Assembly (NCBI RefSeq): GCF_042654345.1
Contig: NZ_JBHSGB010000002.1
Location: forward strand, 1 to 64,000
DNA from: Pararheinheimera marina
Lineage (GTDB): Bacteria > Pseudomonadota > Gammaproteobacteria > Enterobacterales > Alteromonadaceae
Direction: 5' to 3'
Length of the DNA: 64,000 nucleotides
Of this stretch, positions 1-7,243 are shown one piece after another; positions within the stretch are counted from its first letter, which is position 1; each line of letters begins with the position of its first letter. Below the pieces are notes generated by a model. That model saw nothing but the letters and a program-made list of their open reading frames with translations, was not told the DNA's origin and did no database searches. The translations under genes and the position numbers were made by a program.

Positions 1-8
1 TGCATAGA

Positions 9-44
9 AAAAGGCCTGCGACGTCTCTGTTGCAGGCCTTTATA
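9..44 (-). terminator. Bidirectional intrinsic terminator downstream of hemE
   Basis: A perfect 10-bp stem (AAAGGCCTGC with GCAGGCCTTT) encloses a 12-nt loop. It has a T run on the minus strand and a weaker one on the plus strand. It lies about 80 bp past the hemE stop codon and is the best candidate for the hemE terminator. A shorter GGCC-TTCA-GGCC hairpin with a T run at 97-118 points the other way. Confidence 0.7.
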
Positions 45-119
45 CAGCAGTCACTGGATCGGTCAACCGATCTGAAATTGGCTTAACTGATCGGCATTAG
101 GCCTTCAGGCCCCTTTTTA

Positions 120-1202
120 TTATTCTTCCAGCAGAGTAGTCTGCATGTGGTACGCCGGACTAAACGTCTGTACCGCATCAATAAAAATGCCTGCTTTTTC
201 CGGATCCACGTCTGGAGTAATGCCATGACCCAGGTTAAATACATGACCAGAGCCCATGCCATAACCGTCCAGAATGGCCTGAACCTCCTGACGGATACGC
301 TCCGGCGTTCCCAACAAAATAGCCGGGTCCATATTGCCCTGCAGCGCCACTTTATCGCCGATACGAGCGCGGGCGTGGCGAATATCCATGGTCCAATCCA
401 GGCCAACCCCATCACAACCTGTTGCCGCAATCTCTTCCAGCCACAAGCCACCATTTTTGGTAAACAAGGTTACCGGAACCGGACGGCCATCCGCATGGCG
501 GGTTAAACCAGCCACAATTTGCTGCATATAACTTAACGAATACTCACGGTAATCGTGCGGTGTAAGCACACCGCCCCAGGTGTCGAAGATCATCACTGAC
601 TGAGCACCAGCGGCAATTTGCGCGTTGAGGTACAAAATAACGCTTTGAGCCAGCTTATCCAACAGGATATGCACAGCTTCAGGTTCGGTGTACATCAGCT
701 TTTTGATTTTCGAGAAGGTCTTGCTACTGCCACCTTCAAACATATAGGTGGCTAAGGTCCATGGACTGCCGGAGAAGCCAATTAACGGCACTGAACCGTT
801 CAGCTCACGGCGGATAGTACGCACGGCATCCATTACATACTTCAGTTCAACTTCAGGGTCCGGCACCGGCAGCTGTACCACATCCATAAAATCGGTTAAC
901 TGCTTGGTAAAACGCGGGCCTTCACCTTCACCAAAATACAGGCCCATACCCATGGCATCTGGAATGGTCAGAATGTCGCTGAACAAAATGGCAGCATCCA
1001 ACGGATAACGACGCAACGGCTGTAAAGTCACTTCACAGGCCAGTTCAGGATTTTTACACAAGGACATAAAGTCGCCGGCCTGAGCCCGGGTCGCTCTGTA
1101 TTCTGGCAAATAACGCCCAGCCTGGCGCATCATCCAGATTGGCGTCCGGTCTAAAGGTTGTTTCAGTAAGGCTCTTAAGTACCGATCATTTTTTAATTGC
1201 AT
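120..1202 (-). CDS. hemE: Uroporphyrinogen decarboxylase
   Basis: HemE decarboxylates the four acetate side chains of uroporphyrinogen III to give coproporphyrinogen III, in the cytosolic part of heme and siroheme synthesis. The 360-residue product has the usual length. It opens with the family's N-terminal signature (residues 20-30, RTPIWMMRQAGRYLPEY type), whose Arg and Asp-neighbour residues bind the substrate carboxylates, and has the conserved GFSGSPWTLATYM segment near residue 145. The ATG at 1202 gives the expected start. The hemE, nudC, rsd order is also found around hemE in enterobacteria, which supports the call. The 230 bp upstream of hemE carries a separate plus-strand transcription unit (a small RNA candidate). 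Confidence 0.97.
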   Translation of the reverse strand: MQLKNDRYLRALLKQPLDRTPIWMMRQAGRYLPEYRATRAQAGDFMSLCKNPELACEVTLQPLRRYPLDAAILFSDILTIPDAMGMGLYFGEGEGPRFTKQLTDFMDVVQLPVPDPEVELKYVMDAVRTIRRELNGSVPLIGFSGSPWTLATYMFEGGSSKTFSKIKKLMYTEPEAVHILLDKLAQSVILYLNAQIAAGAQSVMIFDTWGGVLTPHDYREYSLSYMQQIVAGLTRHADGRPVPVTLFTKNGGLWLEEIAATGCDGVGLDWTMDIRHARARIGDKVALQGNMDPAILLGTPERIRQEVQAILDGYGMGSGHVFNLGHGITPDVDPEKAGIFIDAVQTFSPAYHMQTTLLEE

Positions 1203-1303
1203 CTGTTATCTGCCATCTTCTGATTTTTCGTTAGTTTATCACTGAAGTTTTTCTGCTGACTATGTTTTAACGCCACTCATTCAGTTTGGGTTAAAAAAAG
1301 CTG

Positions 1304-1332
1304 TTGCCTGACTAAAATACATCTGTTATAAA
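1304..1332 (+). promoter_or_regulatory. Sigma-70-type promoter for small RNA candidate
   Basis: TTGCCT (1304-1309), a 17-nt spacer and TATAAA (1327-1332) give a close match to sigma-70 -35 and -10 boxes with ideal spacing. It points into the hemE-nudC gap, where no plus-strand protein gene starts, and a clear terminator follows about 100 bp later. Confidence 0.55.
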
Positions 1333-1338
1333 CTACTT

Positions 1339-1433
1339 GCGCTAGTAAAGAACAATAAGAAAGAAACCTGTTTTAACAGGTCCGGGTAACGTAAGTTACA
1401 CTCCACTTAAGCCACGATTTAGTGGCTTTTTTA
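1339..1433 (+). ncRNA. Candidate intergenic small RNA between hemE and nudC
   Basis: The unit is a predicted transcript of about 95 nt, bounded by a strong sigma-70-like promoter and an intrinsic terminator. Three successive hairpins are visible: ACCTGT/ACAGGT at 1366-1381, GTAAC/GTTAC at 1386-1399, and the terminator GCCAC/GTGGC at 1411-1425 followed by a T run. The 5' part is A-rich and looks unstructured. No ribosome-binding site with a credible reading frame was seen. I do not recognise the family. The 3' end overlaps the 3' end of the convergent nudC gene by only a few bases. A terminator-tailed hairpin RNA of this size fits an Hfq-type trans-acting sRNA, but that is inference. Confidence 0.45.
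1409..1433 (+). terminator. Intrinsic terminator of the sRNA candidate
   Basis: The stem AAGCCAC / GTGGCTT has a 6-nt loop and is followed by a run of T. The T run occurs only in the plus direction, so this terminates the plus-strand unit and not the convergent nudC. Confidence 0.7.
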
Positions 1434-2237
1434 TTTTCTGCAGTTTGCATTCACCAGTTGTTGGATAATTTGACCGGATAAGGTCACTTCGCCGGGTACA
1501 TCCGGCAACTTATCCAAATCAAACCAATGCGCTTCTTCAATTTCTTCCGGCTGGCAACGTAGCTCGCCACTTTGATAATCTGCAATGAATGCAGTCATCA
1601 GCGAATGCGGAAATGGCCAGGGCTGACTACCTGCATAACGCAAATTAGTAATGACCACTCCCACCTCTTCAGCGACTTCCCTGATCGCGGCCTGCTCCAA
1701 GGTTTCAGCCGATTCGACAAATCCAGCGAGTATAGAAAAGAACCCTGTTTTATGCCGGGCAGAACGTGCCAGTAACAGTTGATGTTGCGAATTGACGACC
1801 GCAATCAGCACACAAGGGTTAATCCGAGGGTAACAGCGATGGCCACATTTATGACAAAGCGCGGCCAGCTCCCAGTTCACTAAATGCATACTGCTGCCAC
1901 ACTGACCGCAAAATTTATGAGTCTGCAGAAACAAGGCCACCTGGCACGCTCTGGCCGCATGTTCAAAATGCTGTTCTCCATACATCAGGAATTGACGGGC
2001 ACTGTGCCAATGGTCCTCAGGCTCTGGCCTATCCTGATACTGCAATAAATAACAGGGGAGCTGGTCAATTTCCCCTATTTGACACAGCATTTCTGTGCCA
2101 TCCAGCGCAAGCTCAAGTTGCTGTAATGTCTGCGGCCGGGGCAGCTCTGAATCGTTGGGCAGGAACAGTTTTCCCTGGCTGACAACATACCAATACCCTA
2201 AGCCGGTTTTGTTATGGGGCAGACTGTGGCGGATCAT
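1431..2237 (-). CDS. nudC: NAD(H) pyrophosphatase / RNA decapping Nudix hydrolase
   Basis: NudC cleaves NADH and removes NAD caps from RNA, releasing NMN. The reading frame could open at 2300, but the ATG at 2237 has a good GAGGT ribosome-binding site and gives 268 residues, close to the family length. The sequence shows a zinc ribbon (Cys110, Cys113, Cys128, Cys131), a complete Nudix box (residues 172-194, GX5EX7REVAEEVG) and the SQPWPFP motif (204-210) that separates NADH pyrophosphatases from other Nudix enzymes. It is divergent from rsd and convergent with the sRNA candidate. Confidence 0.93.
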   Translation of the reverse strand: MIRHSLPHNKTGLGYWYVVSQGKLFLPNDSELPRPQTLQQLELALDGTEMLCQIGEIDQLPCYLLQYQDRPEPEDHWHSARQFLMYGEQHFEHAARACQVALFLQTHKFCGQCGSSMHLVNWELAALCHKCGHRCYPRINPCVLIAVVNSQHQLLLARSARHKTGFFSILAGFVESAETLEQAAIREVAEEVGVVITNLRYAGSQPWPFPHSLMTAFIADYQSGELRCQPEEIEEAHWFDLDKLPDVPGEVTLSGQIIQQLVNANCRK

Positions 2238-2380
2238 AGATACCTCATTCACCATCCATTTCGCAGCGCCATCATAGATGGCAAACACTGAGCTGACCAA
2301 TAAAAAAGTAGTTGATCTTTATCGCAGAATTCTTTTAATTAGGGGTTCACAGCAGTAAATTCCGATCTGAGGGCTCAGAT

Positions 2381-2866
2381 ATGTTCACCCGCCTGGAAAC
2401 AGCTCAACAAAAATGGGGCGGTCGTTTAACCGCTATCGACAGCTGGCTGGACGACAGACAACAGTTAATCGTCAGCTATTGCCAGCTGGCGGCGTTGCCT
2501 CCGTTTGATAAGAAAAGCCAACAGTCTTTACCTGCTACGACTGAAGTTCAGTCCTTCTGCCAAAAACTGATGGATTACCTTTCCGCCGGGCATTTTGAAA
2601 TGTACGAACGCATTGTTTCAGAGTGTGCAGTGAATGGCCATGACAGCCGGAAATTGGCCGACAGCCTGACACCGAAAATTTCTGCATCCACAGATGTCGC
2701 TTTGGAATTTAATGACAAATACGCGGAAGTGGCTGATGAACAATGGACCGCAAGCTTTGATCAGGACTTGTCTGAGCTTGGCCAGGTATTGGTTGAGCGT
2801 TTTGAGTTTGAAGACCAGCTGATCCAAACCCTGCACAATAAACACAGTGACGCTGTGTCCGCCTAA
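2381..2866 (+). CDS. rsd: Sigma-70 regulator Rsd (Rsd/AlgQ family)
   Basis: Rsd binds domain 4 of the housekeeping sigma-70 factor in stationary phase and so frees core polymerase for other sigma factors. The 161-residue all-helical product has the usual length and the typical N-terminal segment with WLDDRQ near residue 22, followed by YCQL, as in the Rsd/AlgQ family. The ATG at 2381 has GAGGG nearby as a ribosome-binding site. It is divergent from nudC, as in enterobacteria. A 12-bp stem-loop follows directly and then the CsrB-like RNA, so two global regulators sit side by side. Confidence 0.93.
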   Translation: MFTRLETAQQKWGGRLTAIDSWLDDRQQLIVSYCQLAALPPFDKKSQQSLPATTEVQSFCQKLMDYLSAGHFEMYERIVSECAVNGHDSRKLADSLTPKISASTDVALEFNDKYAEVADEQWTASFDQDLSELGQVLVERFEFEDQLIQTLHNKHSDAVSA

Positions 2867-2881
2867 TCATTGACTACGGAA

Positions 2882-2913
2882 CAGCAGACCGACGCTATGT
2901 TGGTTTGCTGTTT
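2882..2913 (+). terminator. Stem-loop after rsd, weak terminator
   Basis: A 12-bp stem (2882-2893 with 2899-2910, including G-U pairs) with a 5-nt loop lies 15 bp past the rsd stop. Only three T residues follow the stem, so termination may be incomplete. A longer T run occurs at about 2935-2942. Confidence 0.45.
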
Positions 2914-2954
2914 AAAAAAGTTCCACGTTTCGTCGTTTTTTTCTGCAAAACATC

Positions 2955-2982
2955 TTGTCATTCATGCTAATTGGAGTATGGT
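2955..2982 (+). promoter_or_regulatory. Candidate promoter of the CsrB-like RNA
   Basis: TTGTCA (2955-2960), a 16-nt spacer and TATGGT (2977-2982) resemble sigma-70 boxes and would start transcription near 2989. I did not find a clear TGTAAG/CTTACA palindrome of the GacA/UvrY type just upstream. Confidence 0.4.
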
Positions 2983-2988
2983 TAGTCA

Positions 2989-3285
2989 CGTTGCCTTTGG
3001 CGACGTGACAAAAACAAGGACCAGCAGCAAGGACAGCAGCAGTGCGGTAGTATGTTTTTATGCAACATCAAAAATGATGGCCCTGTGTCCATTGACACAG
3101 CATGGATGGTTCAAAAAGTATCAGGATGATCGCGAATAACAACTGTTATAGGGAAATTGCGCAACAATAACAGGATGCTTGCAAGACAGGGCGTCGAAAC
3201 CCCATCAGGATGACTTCAGCAGATTTCGTGTCTCACTAGACACTCTTCCTCAGAGGGCGGTACCATCAGGTACCGCCCTTTTTGT
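2989..3285 (+). ncRNA. csrB: CsrB/RsmB-type CsrA-sequestering small RNA
   Basis: This gene-free stretch of about 300 nt carries at least seven GGA triplets (3018, 3031, 3104, 3124, 3152, 3173, 3208). Three of them are full CAGGATG motifs (3122-3128, 3171-3177, 3206-3212). Hairpins lie between and around them: CTGTGTC/GACACAG at 3083-3100 and GTGTCT/AGACAC near 3229-3244. It ends in a strong intrinsic terminator. RNAs of this family present many GGA-in-loop sites and titrate the translational regulator CsrA/RsmA. The ends are estimated from the promoter and terminator. An 89-residue reading frame across it (2870-3139) has no family resemblance and is discounted. The rsd neighbour adds a regulatory context. 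Confidence 0.75.
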
Positions 3286-3287
3286 TT
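3255..3287 (+). terminator. Intrinsic terminator of the CsrB-like RNA
   Basis: A perfect 10-bp stem GGGCGGTACC / GGTACCGCCC (3255-3264 and 3269-3278) with the tetraloop ATCA is followed by TTTTTGTTT. It is one of the strongest terminators in the window. Confidence 0.85.
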
Positions 3288-3295
3288 ACCTAGTT

Positions 3296-3940
3296 ATGTC
3301 ATTTTCTTGCCCATTGTGTAATCACCCTCATAGCCAGCTGTTCCATCAGGATAAAAAACGTCCGTACTGGCGGTGCCCTCACTGTGCACTGGTTTTTGTT
3401 GCGCCGCCGCACCATTTGTCGGCTGACGCGGAAAAGGCGCAGTACGACCTGCATCAGAATCATTGTGAGGACGAAGGCTACCGGCAATTTCTAAACCGGC
3501 TGGCACAGCCATTGATAAAGAAACTTGGCCGCCCAGGACTGTCCGGGTTGGATTTTGGTTGCGGCCCCGGCCCACTGCTGGCGCAGATCCTGACCGAACA
3601 AGGCCAGAAGATGGCAGTGTGGGACCCTTATTTCGCCCCAGACCCAGCACCACTGCAGAATAGCTATGATTTCATTAGTTGCTCGGAAGCTATTGAGCAT
3701 TTCGCCACACCGGCCAAAGAGTGGCAGCAGTGGTTACAGTTGCTAAAGCCAAGTGGCGTACTTGGCATTATGACCAAACGTTATCTGGACCAGGCCGGTT
3801 TCGCCAACTGGCACTATAAAAATGATCCAACCCATATCAGTTTCTTCCACCAACAGACCTTTGAGTACCTGGCTCAACGCGATGGATTGACGGTGGAATT
3901 TCCGGCAGCAGACGTCGTTTTGTTACAAAAACAGAATTAG
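3296..3940 (+). CDS. Class I SAM-dependent methyltransferase with N-terminal zinc ribbon
   Basis: The 214-residue product starts with a CPLC...CPHC zinc-ribbon-like segment (residues about 5-30). A Rossmann methyltransferase follows, with motif I LDFGCGPGP near residue 85, an acidic loop, and a motif IV region around SCSEAIEHF. The substrate is unknown. Architecturally it resembles small-molecule or lipid methyltransferases of the UbiG/COG2227 type. The frame is open further upstream (to 3179), but that would run through the sRNA terminator, so the ATG at 3296 is preferred. No clear ribosome-binding site precedes it. The start is only about 10 bp past the terminator of the CsrB-like RNA, so expression may rely on read-through or on a promoter inside the RNA gene. 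Confidence 0.75.
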   Translation: MSFSCPLCNHPHSQLFHQDKKRPYWRCPHCALVFVAPPHHLSADAEKAQYDLHQNHCEDEGYRQFLNRLAQPLIKKLGRPGLSGLDFGCGPGPLLAQILTEQGQKMAVWDPYFAPDPAPLQNSYDFISCSEAIEHFATPAKEWQQWLQLLKPSGVLGIMTKRYLDQAGFANWHYKNDPTHISFFHQQTFEYLAQRDGLTVEFPAADVVLLQKQN

Positions 3941-4006
3941 CAGTTGGTACTGTGCTTTTGCTATTAAACTGGTTAAAATACGCGCCCTTTTTCAGAGGCA
4001 GACTTT

Positions 4007-4555
4007 ATGACCCGGATTAAAAAAACCCGCACCTCAGGCCAGATTGGTGTCAGACACAAACCTGCGACAGAAGCTCGCCAGGATCGCACTCGCACGCCTG
4101 AGACCAAAAAGAAAGGTTCGGGTTTAAAATCCGGTAGCCGCCATTCGCCACCGGCTGAGCAAAAAACCAGCTCAGGTTCAGGTAAAAAAGATCCACGCCA
4201 TGGCAGTAAGACGCCTATTGCACTGGTGATCACCGCAGCCGAGCAGAAAGTGATCGACAGCAAAAACCTGCAGCCTGTTGCGCAGCTGAGCAAAGCCAAG
4301 CAACCCACACTGAGCCCAGAGCAAGAATTGGCGCAGATTGAAAATGATGCCACTCTGGCCGCGCTGTTAGATCGAGTGGACCAAGGTGAAATCCTCAAAG
4401 GCAAAGAAGCCAAATACTTCAACGCCAAAACTGCCCGTCATGCCGAACTGGTTGAACTGCTGGGTCTGGACAGCGAAGAAGAGGACGAAGAATTGGATCC
4501 ACTGGCCAAGTTGGAGCAGACCGACTGGCGTAAAGAAATTTTGGGTGAGGACTAA
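4007..4555 (+). CDS. yihI: Der GTPase-activating protein YihI
   Basis: YihI stimulates the GTPase Der (EngA) and tunes 50S ribosome assembly. The 182-residue product has the family layout: a Lys/Arg/Ser/Thr-rich basic N-terminal half, then an acidic helical half with LDRVDQGE near residue 120 and a very acidic EEEDEELD stretch near the C-terminus. The ATG at 4007 lies just after a T-rich stretch. The next gene (DUF2489) follows after 5 bp, a neighbour pair also seen near hemN in vibrios and relatives, so the two are probably co-transcribed. Confidence 0.9.
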   Translation: MTRIKKTRTSGQIGVRHKPATEARQDRTRTPETKKKGSGLKSGSRHSPPAEQKTSSGSGKKDPRHGSKTPIALVITAAEQKVIDSKNLQPVAQLSKAKQPTLSPEQELAQIENDATLAALLDRVDQGEILKGKEAKYFNAKTARHAELVELLGLDSEEEDEELDPLAKLEQTDWRKEILGED

Positions 4556-4560
4556 TCGTT

Positions 4561-5019
4561 TTGACGACAGGATGGATGATCGCATTCGGCTTGGCAACCC
4601 TGCTGGTTGCCGGCCTGGCTTTATATCTCGGACGCCTGTTACGCATGCTGCAGCAACAAAAGCAGCAGCAACAGGCTGAGCTGCAAAAGAAAAACAGTTA
4701 CCTGTTCGAAAGCATCGACCTGATCGCCCGGGCTATGCAGGAAGAACAATGCGAACTGAGTGAAGGCGCGCTGCGTATTTGGGTGTTGCTGGATCACCTG
4801 CAGCTGACCAATAAACCAGACGCCAAAAGCAGCTACCCGGCGTTGTTCCAGATGTATGATGTGGTCAAAGACATGCCGACGCACCAGGCACGCAAAGAAC
4901 GGGATAAAAAAGAAATCCGCCACCTGGATCATATCCGGCAGCAGGCAGAAATTAACCTGAAAGACGCCATACTACAGGATGTCAGCCACTTGCTGGACTG
5001 GGTAAAAAAAGCCGCTTAA
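4561..5019 (+). CDS. DUF2489 membrane-anchored protein
   Basis: The 152-residue protein has one N-terminal membrane segment (residues about 5-25, ending LALYLGRLL). A glutamine-rich linker and a soluble helical region typical of DUF2489 follow. The function is unknown. Its position behind yihI suggests co-expression. The assigned start is TTG at 4561, about 10 bp after a GAGGA in the yihI tail. The ATG at 4576 is an alternative with AGGA very close to it. A strong bidirectional terminator closes the unit. Confidence 0.8.
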   Translation: MTTGWMIAFGLATLLVAGLALYLGRLLRMLQQQKQQQQAELQKKNSYLFESIDLIARAMQEEQCELSEGALRIWVLLDHLQLTNKPDAKSSYPALFQMYDVVKDMPTHQARKERDKKEIRHLDHIRQQAEINLKDAILQDVSHLLDWVKKAA

Positions 5020-5035
5020 CCAAGCGGCTTTTTCG
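5006..5035. terminator. Bidirectional intrinsic terminator
   Basis: AAAAAAGCCGCTT / AAGCGGCTTTTTC forms an 8-bp GC-rich core stem with A and T runs on both sides. It serves the plus-strand yihI-DUF2489 unit and the convergent amidohydrolase gene. Confidence 0.85.
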
Positions 5036-5042
5036 TAACGTT

Positions 5043-6323
5043 TTACAGCTGTTTGACCACTTGCCCCGCTTTCATCACAAAGCTCACCTGCCCCATCAGG
5101 TTCGGGTCCTGCAACGGATCACCAGGCACAGCCACCAAATCTGCCAGTTTTCCGGCCGTCACAGTACCCAGCTCCGCGTCTGCTTTCAGCAGTCTGGCAC
5201 TTTCAATAGTGGCAGCACGAATAGCTTCAATCATTGGCATACCGGCTTCGGTCATATAGACAAACTCTTTCCAGTTGTCGCCATGTGCACCCACGCCTGA
5301 ATCGGTGCCAAAAGCAATCTTCACTCCAGCTTTGTAGGCCGCGGCAAAGGTTTGCTGAATTTTCGGGCCAATCGCCAAGGCTTTCGGCCGTACTAAATCC
5401 GGGAAAAAGCCCGGCGTAGCCGCTTTGTCTGCCGCCCACTTGCCCGCACTGATAGTCGGCACGTAATAAGTGCCATGTTTTTTCATCAGCGCCATGGTGG
5501 TTTTGTCCATCAGGGTACCGTGCTCAACTGAATCCACGCCGGCTTCTATGGCACGCTGCATGCCTTCTTTACCATGAGCATGCACAGCAACCGTCATGCC
5601 GTAGTCTTTGGCAGTGCTGACCACAGCGTCCAGCTCTTCTTTGGTAAACTGTGGGTTGGAGCCACTTTTCGCCACGCTGAGCACCCCACCTGTAGCGGTC
5701 AACTTGATTAAATCGGCGCCTTCTTTATAGCGCTGACGCACCGCTTTACGCGCTTCGTCCGGACCATTGATCACGCCTTCCTTGGCGCCGGGGTCCCCCA
5801 TCAGGAAATACGCAATGCCATTGGTTGGATCGGCATGACCACCTGTGGTGGCTAAGGCTTTGCCTGCGGTAAAAATACGTGGTCCTTTCACATAGCCTTG
5901 GTTAATGGCTTTGCGCAGTGCTGTACTGATTCGGTGTGTATCGCCCAGCTCGCGCACTGTGGTAAAACCCGCCATCAATGTTTTTTCGGCAAAAGTGGCC
6001 CCACGTAAGGCAAAGTCAGCTTCATTCATAGTGAACTCTTCGCTGTAACTGCCCGGGCCCATCTGGCTGGAGAAGTGGGTATGCATGTCCATCAGGCCTG
6101 GCATCAGGGTGTGATTTTTCAGGTCAATCAGCGTATCTGTGCTGGCCACCGGCTGATAGCCATCGATCACCGCGACAATTTTGTCGCCATCAACCTGCAC
6201 TGTCACTTGCTGTCGTACTTGGTTATCTTCCGCGCTGATCAGGCGGCCGGCATGGATAAGCGTAGCGGCCTGTACAGAACCGGTCAGCATGGCCAGCGCC
6301 AGCAGCGACATCTGAGTTTTCAT
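5043..6323 (-). CDS. Secreted metal-dependent amidohydrolase (imidazolonepropionase/prolidase-like)
   Basis: The 426-residue protein has a signal peptide (residues 1-19, cleavage after SVQA). The amidohydrolase barrel follows with its metal ligands: HTH near residue 81 (MDMHTHF), a Lys in LIKLTATGG that may be carbamylated, HAH near 248, EHG near 268 and TDSG near 342. This matches the COG1228 group, which includes Xaa-Pro dipeptidases and imidazolonepropionase-like enzymes. An exported location suggests a role in peptide or drug-like amide breakdown; the substrate cannot be read from the sequence. The ATG at 6323 has AAGGA upstream. It appears monocistronic. Confidence 0.88.
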   Translation of the reverse strand: MKTQMSLLALAMLTGSVQAATLIHAGRLISAEDNQVRQQVTVQVDGDKIVAVIDGYQPVASTDTLIDLKNHTLMPGLMDMHTHFSSQMGPGSYSEEFTMNEADFALRGATFAEKTLMAGFTTVRELGDTHRISTALRKAINQGYVKGPRIFTAGKALATTGGHADPTNGIAYFLMGDPGAKEGVINGPDEARKAVRQRYKEGADLIKLTATGGVLSVAKSGSNPQFTKEELDAVVSTAKDYGMTVAVHAHGKEGMQRAIEAGVDSVEHGTLMDKTTMALMKKHGTYYVPTISAGKWAADKAATPGFFPDLVRPKALAIGPKIQQTFAAAYKAGVKIAFGTDSGVGAHGDNWKEFVYMTEAGMPMIEAIRAATIESARLLKADAELGTVTAGKLADLVAVPGDPLQDPNLMGQVSFVMKAGQVVKQL

Positions 6324-6414
6324 AGCTGTTCCTTATTCTTCTTGTGTTTTGCTCAGATGACTATGAAGCAGGCCGCATTTTTACGCAACCCATCAATGAC
6401 TTAGCAGCAAAGTC

Positions 6415-6939
6415 TCAAGCGCCTAACAAGAATTGCTGTCCTGCCGATTCGACAAACCACTGGTCCTGGTTCCGGCAAGCCCACTCCGCCAGTTGGTAAT
6501 AACAAGGACGGCTGAACTTGGCGGTCAATCCCCGCCATAACTGCAAATAAGGTAGTAGCTGGCCATCGGCTTGCGGCTGCAGCACCAACGGGTATTCAGC
6601 GCTGATTAAGACCTGATGCTGCAAATTGGTGGTCGCCAGCAGCACAACACCTTGCCCGGTTTCGCGTTGCTGCAGTTCAGTGATCAGAAAAGCAGCGTCC
6701 TCGACCTGGATACGAACTTTTTCCACTGGCGTCAGCAGGAAATATTCCCCGGCGCGACAAACCAGCACTGAGGCGAACAGCTGAACCAGAGCGAGACGTT
6801 CAATCGGCGAGCCTTGGTAGCACCAGCGACCATCCGCCTTAATGACTAAGGGTAAATCACCACAAAAAGGTGGATCCCACAGTTCTAATGGGGCCAAGTT
6901 GGGTTGTTGCAGTTGCTGCTGCAAGGCGTTGAGGTTCAT
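6415..6939 (-). CDS. DUF1285 family protein
   Basis: The 174-residue cytosolic protein matches the DUF1285 family, with LELWDPPFCGDLPLVIKADGRW near its start and many short beta strands after it. The function is unknown. The frame extends to 7032, but those codons lie inside tRNA-His, so the ATG at 6939 is chosen. The region just upstream is the tRNA 3' end, so it may share a transcript with the tRNA. Confidence 0.82.
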   Translation of the reverse strand: MNLNALQQQLQQPNLAPLELWDPPFCGDLPLVIKADGRWCYQGSPIERLALVQLFASVLVCRAGEYFLLTPVEKVRIQVEDAAFLITELQQRETGQGVVLLATTNLQHQVLISAEYPLVLQPQADGQLLPYLQLWRGLTAKFSRPCYYQLAEWACRNQDQWFVESAGQQFLLGA

Positions 6940-6999
6940 TGGAAAAATGCTGATGCACAGAACAGAGATAGGGGAAGAGTAACACAGCAATGCAGGAAA

Positions 7000-7076
7000 T
7001 GGGGTGGCTGATGGGGCTCGAACCCACGACAACCGGAATCACAATCCGGGACTCTACCAACTGAGCTACAGCCACC
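7000..7076 (-). tRNA. tRNA-His (GTG anticodon)
   Basis: The reverse complement folds into a full cloverleaf: acceptor GGTGGCT with AGCCACC, D-arm GCTCAGTTGGTAGAGC-type, anticodon loop TTGTGAT, and a TPsiC arm with GGGTTCGAGCCCC. The extra G at the 5' end (G-1 opposite the discriminator C) is diagnostic for tRNA-His. The 3' CCA is encoded (7000-7002). No second tRNA lies nearby. Confidence 0.97.
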
Positions 7077-7197
7077 GCAGAGGCGCGCATTCTAGCGAAT
7101 CACTCTGTTTATGCAACTGTTTTCTGTCAGGTTCACCGGGGCATTAAGCCTATTTAGGGTTGGGCCATCCGGACTGCTGTGGTAGGGTTAGCGCAGA

Positions 7198-7222
7198 AAC
7201 GCAGAGACCCAAGCTCTGCGTT
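7198..7222 (+). other. Stem-loop in the mscS leader
   Basis: AACGCAGAG / CTCTGCGTT forms a perfect 9-bp stem with a 7-nt loop, about 20 bp upstream of the mscS ATG and just before its AAGGAG site. It could be a weak attenuator or an RNA stability element. No long T run follows. Confidence 0.4.
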
Positions 7223-7243
7223 ATCTGGTTTTAAGGAGAAAAA

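Noticed and set aside
2870..3139. 89-residue reading frame after rsd
   Set aside because: It starts inside the rsd stem-loop and runs across the CsrB-like RNA. It has no ribosome-binding site and no recognisable protein features.
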